DNA of 6,112 nucleotides, from NCBI GenBank assembly GCA_017379255.1, contig JAFNWZ010000021.1, positions 1 through 6,112 on the forward strand, written 5' to 3'. The notes beneath the pieces are model-generated. The model was not told where the DNA came from. It saw only the letters and a list, made by a program, of their open reading frames with translations, and did not search any database. The DNA comes from Akkermansia sp. (lineage in GTDB: Bacteria; Verrucomicrobiota; Verrucomicrobiia; Verrucomicrobiales; Akkermansiaceae). The position numbers were made by a program, and so were the translations under genes. Positions 1-5,233 of this stretch are shown piece after piece. Numbering within the stretch: the stretch's first letter is position 1; each line of letters begins with the position of its first letter.

Positions 1-2098
1 CACCTTTTATGATGGCTTGTATTCCCGGGGAACCGCTCAGCTGAATGCGGATTATCTGGATGCCAACGGCCAGCTGCAGAAAGCTACCGGTGATATCATC
101 TTCAGCGGTACGCCCAATGAAGATGGTTCGTATGGGTATGAAAGCAGCACAATGGGCAAGACCACCCTGCACGGTGGTACGCTACAGGTTGTGGATAATG
201 CGCGTCTCGACTTCGATGGAGCGTTCAGCACGGTTGCCGGGAGCGGTGCCCGGGTGCTGTTGAGGGATGGCTATTTGTATGGTGATGGTTATCCTGACAG
301 CAACAGAGCAATCATCAGCAGCGGGACGAGTCTGGAGGTGTCGGGGCATTCGCAGGCATCTTACTTGACCCTGGCCACGGGATCCAGCCTGGTGGTCAAC
401 CTGGATGAAAGCCACCTGGCCAAGGCGGCGCTTACGATTGCGAGCAATTGGAATAATAATAGCCTTAGCATCGAAAATATCAACCTCTGCGTGAACATGG
501 AGGGCGAGAAAGCGAAGGGGCTCTACCAGATTCTTAACCTGGACAGCACCACGGCAACCATTCCCGGCACCTGGACGCAGGAAAACATAACGGTGACAGG
601 CAGCGGGGCGGCCGCGGGCGCCACGTTTGGCGACCTGATGTGGCAGGCGGGTGTGCTGTACTACGTGGCCAGCCCGTTGTGGAGCAACCACGGTGGCAGC
701 GGAATCTGGAGCACAGATGCCGCCAACTGGAACAGCGGTGTGGCGTATCGCCAGGGGCAGGATGTCACCTTTACCGACCTGGGTGCCGGTGAGGTGAAGC
801 TTTCCGGGAATCTGGCTCCGGGCAGCATTACCGTGCAGAATACGGTGGGGAATGATTATGCCTTTGTGGCGGCTGAAAGCGGCGGCAAGCTGACCGGCAG
901 CACCAGCCTCACCAAGGCGGGGGCAGGGGCTCTTTCCCTGGCAACGGCCAATGATTACACCGGCGATACCGAGGTGCTGGAAGGCACGCTGAATGTGCAG
1001 CACAGCACGGCGCTGGGCGCCACGGCAGAGGGCGACTCTGCCCTGAAGATGGCCAGCAACACGAACCTGAACATCAGCAACGGGAGCAAGGTGGTGCTGG
1101 CGGCAGCGGGAAATGATATCCAGGGTAAGGTAACGGTGGATGCCGGAGCCTCTCTGGAAATGAAGAACAGCGGCTACCTGGCCCAGACCAGCACGGTGAA
1201 CGGCACGCTGGTCTTTACCGGCCAGGCGGCTTCGGTGCCGTCTAATTACAGTATGACCCTGAGCGGCACCGGCAGCGTGGTGGTGAATGATGCCGTGGTA
1301 AAGTTCTACACACAGAGCGGGTTTACGGGCAGCGTGAGCGTGCAGGGCAGCCAGGCAGCACTTTACACCGGCACCGGGGCATACCGCGGCGCAGGCACCC
1401 TCACGGTGAACCAGGGTACGTTGCGTATTGGTTCTGAGTACAGCAAATCCGGTCTGACCCTGACGACTGGCGGCAAGGTGGAGCTTATCTCCAACAAGGA
1501 TGCCGTGGCCGAGTTGTATGCCCAGACGGTGAGCATAGAGAAGGGCTCGGTGCTCAGCGTGCATGCAGCGGCTGTTGCCCGCGAGCAGGAGGTGCTGCAG
1601 GCGCTGGCGGCAGCCCCCGCCACGGCAGAGGGCGGTGAGATTGCCTTTAACCCCCTGCTGGCAGAGCACGCTACCGAAGGCGCAGACCTGTATGTGAGTA
1701 ACCTGCAGCTGAAGGGTGGCTCTACCCTGGCGCTGGAGGCAGCTTTTATTGACATGAATGGCGGACGCCTGACGCTGGCTGTGCCGGGAGCGGAGAAGAT
1801 TGCCCTGACGCTTTCCGGCAGTCTGGATTACTATTCGGATACGCAGGTGGTTCTGTTTGCCAATGCCGGGGTGGTCAACTTCGTATACGAGAACATGTAT
1901 ATGGAGAGAACCGACTGGAGCGCCCTGGCTGAGGACTACTTCACCAACGAATGGATTACCTCCTCCACGACTATTAACTACGATGGCGAGACGGGTACGG
2001 TGTATCTGGAAGGCCTGTGCGTGGTTCCTGAGCCCACCACCAGCACCCTGAGCCTGCTGGCGCTGGCCGGCCTCTGCGCCCGCCGCCGCCGCCGCTGA
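1..2098 (+). CDS. Autotransporter-repeat PEP-CTERM surface/secreted protein, 5'-partial
   Basis: This is the C-terminal 698 residues of a larger protein: the frame is open from base 2 with no stop, so the TTG at 17 is internal rather than the start. The protein is rich in Gly, Ser, Thr, Ala, Val and Leu with alternating short beta-strand patterns, as in beta-helical passenger proteins. Residues about 227-335 match the known layout of autotransporter-associated repeat proteins: a WSNHGGSGIW segment, a second W-N motif, 'LSGNLAPGSITV', then the repeat core 'LTKAGAGALSLATANDYTGD' and 'LEGTLNV'. The C-terminus (675-698) is VPEP, a Leu/Ala stretch and five arginines, a PEP-CTERM sorting signal. 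No beta-barrel domain is seen, so this is not a classical type V autotransporter. The likely role is surface or secreted structure or adhesion; no catalytic motif is visible. The gene is convergent with the glycosidase gene. The family assignment is firm; the function is not known. Confidence 0.85.
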   Translation, partial: TFYDGLYSRGTAQLNADYLDANGQLQKATGDIIFSGTPNEDGSYGYESSTMGKTTLHGGTLQVVDNARLDFDGAFSTVAGSGARVLLRDGYLYGDGYPDSNRAIISSGTSLEVSGHSQASYLTLATGSSLVVNLDESHLAKAALTIASNWNNNSLSIENINLCVNMEGEKAKGLYQILNLDSTTATIPGTWTQENITVTGSGAAAGATFGDLMWQAGVLYYVASPLWSNHGGSGIWSTDAANWNSGVAYRQGQDVTFTDLGAGEVKLSGNLAPGSITVQNTVGNDYAFVAAESGGKLTGSTSLTKAGAGALSLATANDYTGDTEVLEGTLNVQHSTALGATAEGDSALKMASNTNLNISNGSKVVLAAAGNDIQGKVTVDAGASLEMKNSGYLAQTSTVNGTLVFTGQAASVPSNYSMTLSGTGSVVVNDAVVKFYTQSGFTGSVSVQGSQAALYTGTGAYRGAGTLTVNQGTLRIGSEYSKSGLTLTTGGKVELISNKDAVAELYAQTVSIEKGSVLSVHAAAVAREQEVLQALAAAPATAEGGEIAFNPLLAEHATEGADLYVSNLQLKGGSTLALEAAFIDMNGGRLTLAVPGAEKIALTLSGSLDYYSDTQVVLFANAGVVNFVYENMYMERTDWSALAEDYFTNEWITSSTTINYDGETGTVYLEGLCVVPEPTTSTLSLLALAGLCARRRRR
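908..997 (+). other. Autotransporter-associated beta-strand repeat (PATR-type) unit
   Basis: The encoded residues 303-332 run from LTKAGAGALSL to LEGTLNV. They follow the usual pattern of this repeat: L-x-K-x-G-x-G-x-L-x-L, then N-x-Y-x-G-x-T, then G-T-L-x-V. It is the only clear copy in the window. A weaker related stretch, 'GAGTLTVNQGTLRIGSEY', lies near residues 463-480. Such repeats form strands of a beta-helix in exported proteins. Confidence 0.75.
2024..2095 (+). other. PEP-CTERM sorting signal
   Basis: The last 24 residues contain the three parts of a PEP-CTERM tail: VPEP, a short hydrophobic stretch 'LSLLALAGLCA', and a basic end of five arginines. All five arginines are CGC codons (2081-2095), followed by TGA. 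In known systems such tails are recognised by an exosortase that cleaves the tail during export to the surface or matrix. The hydrophobic stretch is short for a membrane span, which is common in Verrucomicrobiota versions. No exosortase gene is in the window. Confidence 0.85.
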
Positions 2099-2136
2099 GC
2101 CGCCCATGGCCAGCCAGCCGGCTGGAAGCCGCTTCC

Positions 2137-2176
2137 CCACCCCGCAGGCCCCAGGCCAAGCGGGGTGGCTTGTTTT
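2137..2176 (+). terminator. Rho-independent terminator of the PEP-CTERM gene
   Basis: A perfect 9-bp stem is formed by CCACCCCGC (2137-2145) and GCGGGGTGG (2160-2168) around a 14-nt loop. The loop itself can form a 4-bp GGCC/GGCC helper stem. It is followed by CTTGTTTT, a moderate U-tract on the + strand. It begins 39 bp after the TGA of the upstream gene, a normal distance. Confidence 0.75.
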
Positions 2177-2269
2177 CACGCTTTGCCGGGGTACATCCGC
2201 GGCGCATACAGAGCCCCGGCAGGGGCTGCAGAGAGCACCGCGCGCATACGGCAGCCACGCCAAGACATG

Positions 2270-2304
2270 AAAAACCGCTCTGGGATATATCCCAGAGCGG
2301 TTTC
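2270..2304 (-). terminator. Perfect 32-bp palindrome, probable terminator of the glycosidase gene (possibly bidirectional)
   Basis: Bases 2272-2303 are a perfect inverted repeat: AAACCGCTCTGGGATA followed at once by its exact reverse complement. In RNA it gives a GC-rich stem of about 14 bp with a small AU-rich loop. On the - strand the stem is followed by a run of five U (complement of A2270-A2274), suiting it as terminator for the leftward genes. On the + strand it is followed by only UUUCC, so it would be a weaker back-up terminator there. It lies 67 bp beyond the TAG of the glycosidase gene. Confidence 0.75.
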
Positions 2305-2311
2305 CTGACTA

Positions 2312-2333
2312 TGAGCTGCCGGGAGGCAGCTCA
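2312..2333. repeat. Short inverted repeat (hairpin) in the convergent intergenic region
   Basis: TGAGCTGCC (2312-2320) pairs perfectly with GGCAGCTCA (2325-2333) around the loop GGGA, giving a 9-bp stem. No U-tract follows on either strand, so on its own it does not look like an intrinsic terminator. In the leftward transcript it would sit between the glycosidase stop codon and the 32-bp palindrome. It could stabilise the mRNA 3' end or assist termination; this is inference. Confidence 0.55.
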
Positions 2334-2343
2334 CTAACTGAAT

Positions 2344-2367
2344 ATTCTACATTCTGCATTCTGCATT
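2344..2367. repeat. Heptamer tandem repeat (ATTCTGC)n
   Basis: Consecutive 7-bp units read ATTCTAC, ATTCTGC, ATTCTGC and then ATTC, so there are two perfect units, one with a single mismatch, and a partial one. The repeat ends 3 bp from the stop codon of the glycosidase gene, within its 3' untranslated region. It is AT-richer than its surroundings. No function can be assigned. Confidence 0.6.
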
Positions 2368-2370
2368 CCC

Positions 2371-4578
2371 CTATTTTGCAAGAATGCGGGTGGCTACCTT
2401 GTTTATCTTGCCTGCGGGCTTGGTGCGCAGGCGCAGTTTGGACTTGCGGAAGTTCTGCTCCACGGCATCCACGGATTTGCTGAGCTCGTAACTGGTGCTT
2501 ACGGCTTCACCATTGTTTTCGGTGGTCTGAGCGGCTGAGCGCCCTCCCTCACCTGCAAGTGCCTGCCCACGCAGTTCTGCTTTTTTCGCGTTGAAGAATG
2601 CTTCCCAGCGCTTCAGGTAATACTGGCTCATGAGCTCAGAGAGCTGGCGGTGGGCATAGTCATTGAGCATGCCGCCGGTGGGGGTCCAGGTGGTGATGAG
2701 CTGGAGCATGGCCTGCCGCATTTCGGCGCGCGCGGCGGCATTCTCTCCGCCCTTGCTTTCGGCCCCTTTCAGGAAGCGGCCCAGCAGGAAATCTTCCGAG
2801 GTGGAGAGAACCGTGGCTGTATCGCGGATGAGTTGCAGGTATGCGGCGCTTTCCTTGTCAAAGGCGTCTTTGTCTTTGGCATCGAATGCGGCTTTGACCC
2901 TGGGCAGCTGGAGGCGTGCCTGGTCGGCCAGCACCTGGCGGCAGAGGTCTGCCATATCGTGCCGGTAGGTGCGGTGTTTGTTCAGGCGGTGCGCCTTGCC
3001 TGCCTTGAGCAGCAGTTTGGCGGCCTCCCTCACTTTGGCCTTGTCGTAGTAATCCTGTGGTTTGGACCAGGTGGAAGCCTTGTTTGCGGTGAGGCTGGGG
3101 CGGGCGCAGAGGATGCTTTCCTGGCAGCCTTCCTGCAGGCGCACGGGGGCGTACACGCTTTCCAGCAGCAGTTCGTGCGCGCGGATGAGGTCGGCATCGA
3201 GCACGCCGTAGCGGGCCTCGGTGTATTCCTTGAGGAAGGCTGCGCGGTCAATACGCTCGCGCGTGTTGATGCGCTCGGTGAGCAGGGCATAATAAAGTGG
3301 GTTGGTTTCCAGCCCTTCAGAGATGAGGCCGATGCCGATGGCACCGCCGGCATTCCCCGTCATGTTCTCCAGCAGTCCGGCGCCGCCGTACAGGCCGTGG
3401 TTGCCGCCGAAGTTGAGCAGCTCGCACCACACATGCGGGCGTCCCTGGTAATTGCGGTGGATATTGTGCCCGGGGGTCATGTCTTTATCCAGTGCAAGGA
3501 TGATGGTGTGCGCCGGGTCTGTGCCAGCCAGGAGGTTCCGGTGCGGGTTGTGCCCCCAGGCCTGGATGAGCCAGGTGGAGCCGGGTGCTGCGCTGAGCAT
3601 GGCGCTCTGCACGGCTTTTGCCGCCGGGGTGAGCGGGGTTTTGCCGGTGTTGCCACCTTCGTGGAACAGGTCTCCGCCGAAGAATTTGCCCTGGTAGCCG
3701 TACACCTCCTTGATGTGTTTGTACCACAGCCGGGCCAGGCGAGGGAAGTCCTCTGCGGTGGGCTGCAGCACGGCAGGGCGGTTGTAGTGCGCGCACCACT
3801 TGCCCTGGGGGATGATGCGGCCTTTCAGCTTGTCTGCCGGCATATCGTGCGGCAGAAAACCCACATAGCCCTGCAGCACAGGTTCCATGCCCAGCTCGCG
3901 CATGCGCCTGACCAGGAAGCGGCCGAGTCTGGCCTCGTTCTTGATGATGATGGGATTCACCGGGCCGCCTTCGCCTTCCAGATTGCCCATGTTCCACCAG
4001 GCGGCATAGGCAGGGTTGGGGATGAACGCGGCTATCTTTTCCCGCGGGTAGCCGATATCGCGCAGGAAGCCCTGCCACACCTGCTCCAGCCCAGCAGTGA
4101 CGAGGGCATGCGTGTAGCCAGCCAGCGCCAGACGGTCCAGTTCCTGTTCCCAGCGGGCGGTATCCCAGTGGGTGGCGGTGTAGCTCAGCGTGCAGTAATT
4201 GTAGGCGTAATTGAAGGGCAGGGCTTCGGGAATGGTGATGGGCGCGTCCGGCAGGATGAATCTGGCCGCGGCGGTGTTATCTCCATTCCAGGAGAGGTGG
4301 ACTTTGGCCAGTTTGCGCAGGTAATAGCCGTAGCCGCGGATGCATTCGTGCACGGTGGCGGCGGAAATGTGCAGCTTATCATCCTTTGCGGAGAGGCGTG
4401 CCTGCTTGTGCTCCGGCACCAGGCTGAAGGTGACCTTGCCGGAGAAATCGGGCGTGACGCGGTTGACCAGTTCCAGTGCGGGCTGCACGCTGGCTGAACA
4501 GGTAGGCAGAGACGCAGCAAGCAGCGCCGGGAGGGTGCTGCCTGCTGCGAAAATAGCCGTCAAGCTATTCAAATTCAT
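2371..4578 (-). CDS. Alpha-N-acetylglucosaminidase, glycoside hydrolase family 89 (NAGLU-like), predicted secreted
   Basis: The enzyme removes terminal alpha-linked N-acetylglucosamine; known GH89 substrates are GlcNAc-alpha-1,4-Gal caps of mucin and heparan sulfate ends. The 735-residue length is close to human NAGLU. In order: N-terminal signal-like stretch (1-29), small NAGLU N domain (about 30-115), TIM-barrel catalytic domain (about 120-460, opening with 'YNYCTLSYTATHWDTARWEQ'), and alpha-helical C domain (about 465-735, with 'NDYAHRQLSELMSQYYLKRW'). By family motif, the acid/base is E307 in GGDLFHEGG and the nucleophile E421 in LISEGLETN; NFGGNHGLYG (389-398) is a hallmark of the active site. 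ATG at 4578 is supported because an in-frame TAA lies four codons upstream. The n-region lacks Lys/Arg, which is unusual. No good Shine-Dalgarno is seen. The gene starts 9 bp after the pseudopilin stop, so it is probably co-transcribed. The family call is near certain; the natural substrate is inferred. Confidence 0.95.
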   Translation of the reverse strand: MNLNSLTAIFAAGSTLPALLAASLPTCSASVQPALELVNRVTPDFSGKVTFSLVPEHKQARLSAKDDKLHISAATVHECIRGYGYYLRKLAKVHLSWNGDNTAAARFILPDAPITIPEALPFNYAYNYCTLSYTATHWDTARWEQELDRLALAGYTHALVTAGLEQVWQGFLRDIGYPREKIAAFIPNPAYAAWWNMGNLEGEGGPVNPIIIKNEARLGRFLVRRMRELGMEPVLQGYVGFLPHDMPADKLKGRIIPQGKWCAHYNRPAVLQPTAEDFPRLARLWYKHIKEVYGYQGKFFGGDLFHEGGNTGKTPLTPAAKAVQSAMLSAAPGSTWLIQAWGHNPHRNLLAGTDPAHTIILALDKDMTPGHNIHRNYQGRPHVWCELLNFGGNHGLYGGAGLLENMTGNAGGAIGIGLISEGLETNPLYYALLTERINTRERIDRAAFLKEYTEARYGVLDADLIRAHELLLESVYAPVRLQEGCQESILCARPSLTANKASTWSKPQDYYDKAKVREAAKLLLKAGKAHRLNKHRTYRHDMADLCRQVLADQARLQLPRVKAAFDAKDKDAFDKESAAYLQLIRDTATVLSTSEDFLLGRFLKGAESKGGENAAARAEMRQAMLQLITTWTPTGGMLNDYAHRQLSELMSQYYLKRWEAFFNAKKAELRGQALAGEGGRSAAQTTENNGEAVSTSYELSKSVDAVEQNFRKSKLRLRTKPAGKINKVATRILAK

Positions 4579-4586
4579 GGTAATGA

Positions 4587-4592
4587 ATTATA
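4587..4592 (-). promoter_or_regulatory. Possible -10 element (TATAAT) just before the glycosidase start
   Basis: On the - strand a perfect TATAAT overlaps the last codons and stop of the pseudopilin gene and ends 8 nt before the ATG at 4578. No convincing -35 hexamer lies 16-18 bp further upstream. If active, transcription would begin about at the ATG and give a nearly leaderless mRNA, which would fit the lack of a Shine-Dalgarno. Chance occurrence in an AT-rich gene end is equally possible. Confidence 0.2.
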
Positions 4593-5208
4593 AGAGTTTG
4601 ATGTTGGAAATGTTGTCGTCGTTTTCCGGGTTCTTGTTGGTGCTGTCACCCTGGCCGTCGGCAACCTGGGAGAAGATGTCGAAATCGGCATTGATGCCTT
4701 CGCCCACCTTGCCCTTTTCATCCTCGGCCTCGCAGCCCAGACGGTAGCGGTACGGCTTGCCCCAGGGGTCAAGCACCACCAGCACCTTGCGGCGGCCTTT
4801 CTCCTTGGTGCGGATGCTCACGCGCAGCACCGGAATGCCTTCACCCTGTTCCGCGGCTTTCGGGTTGCGGATAATGTTGAAGGTGGGGCAGTAGGGCATG
4901 CGGGTCACGCCGTTCTCATCATCGGGTTCGCCGTCGTTGTTGTAGTCGCAGGAGAGCGCGCAGTACATGATGTTGGAGCTTTCCTCATCACCCCGGCCGA
5001 AGGGGAGCATGCCGCCATTATCGGTGCGGTACTCGTTCATGGAGGCCTCCAGAAGCTGGATTTCTGTTTCGGCCTTCTTGACGAGCTTCTTGTTCTGGTA
5101 GCTGCCCACGGCCACCCACATGCCGGAGGCCAGCATGGCGAGAATGGCCACAGCCACCAGGATTTCAACGAGGGTGAAGCCCTTGCCTGTCTGTCTGTTC
5201 AGTTTCAT
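4588..5208 (-). CDS. gspG: Type II secretion pseudopilin, GspG-like (N-methylated prepilin family)
   Basis: GspG-type major pseudopilins polymerise into the short periplasmic pseudopilus of type II secretion systems. The 206-residue protein has a class III prepilin leader: MKLNRQTGKG, cut after G10, then FTLVE with the conserved Glu at mature position 5 (E15). A hydrophobic helix follows at about 11-35 and a coiled-coil-like stretch at about 40-60. The C-terminal half has the GspG signature: DPWGKPYRY (147-155), FDIFS (176-180), ADG (183-185), and an acidic Asp/Asn/Glu-rich tail where GspG proteins bind calcium. It is longer than typical GspG (about 140-150 residues) because of an insertion at about 62-125. 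The insertion carries an EF-hand-like loop (88-99) and three of the four cysteines (C83, C87, C107; the fourth is C159). It starts 25 bp after gspF and ends 9 bp before the glycosidase gene. Only a weak ribosome site is visible. A specialised pseudopilin or type IV pilin-like role is the main alternative. Confidence 0.85.
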   Translation of the reverse strand: MKLNRQTGKGFTLVEILVAVAILAMLASGMWVAVGSYQNKKLVKKAETEIQLLEASMNEYRTDNGGMLPFGRGDEESSNIMYCALSCDYNNDGEPDDENGVTRMPYCPTFNIIRNPKAAEQGEGIPVLRVSIRTKEKGRRKVLVVLDPWGKPYRYRLGCEAEDEKGKVGEGINADFDIFSQVADGQGDSTNKNPENDDNISNIKLL

Positions 5209-5233
5209 GTTCGGGACAGCCTGGTGTGAAGGA

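Noticed and set aside
17..19. TTG as the start codon of the first gene
   Set aside because: The frame continues open to the left edge of the window, there is no ribosome site before it, and no signal peptide follows; the gene begins outside the window.
2212..2227. A 6-bp inverted repeat (AGCCCC/GGGGCT) in the convergent intergenic region
   Set aside because: The stem is short, no U-tract follows on either strand, and such stems are expected by chance in GC-rich DNA.
182..2263. A 693-codon open frame on the - strand opposite the PEP-CTERM protein gene
   Set aside because: The product is rich in His, Arg, Gln and Cys without domain motifs, while the + strand shows clear repeat and sorting motifs. 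It is the usual antisense open frame of GC-rich coding DNA; having the same length as the + frame counted from the TTG at 17 is coincidence.
2177..2269. Small gene between the first terminator and the palindrome
   Set aside because: No short open frame with a ribosome site or recognisable product was seen on either strand; it appears to be plain intergenic sequence.
2650..4497. A 615-codon open frame on the + strand opposite the glycosidase gene
   Set aside because: No recognisable motifs and complete overlap with a confidently assigned GH89 gene; it mirrors the codon bias of the real gene.
4489..4509. Lipoprotein signal on the GH89 enzyme (LPTC, residues 24-27)
   Set aside because: Pro at -2 and Thr at -1 do not fit a normal lipobox; ordinary signal-peptidase cleavage nearby is more likely.
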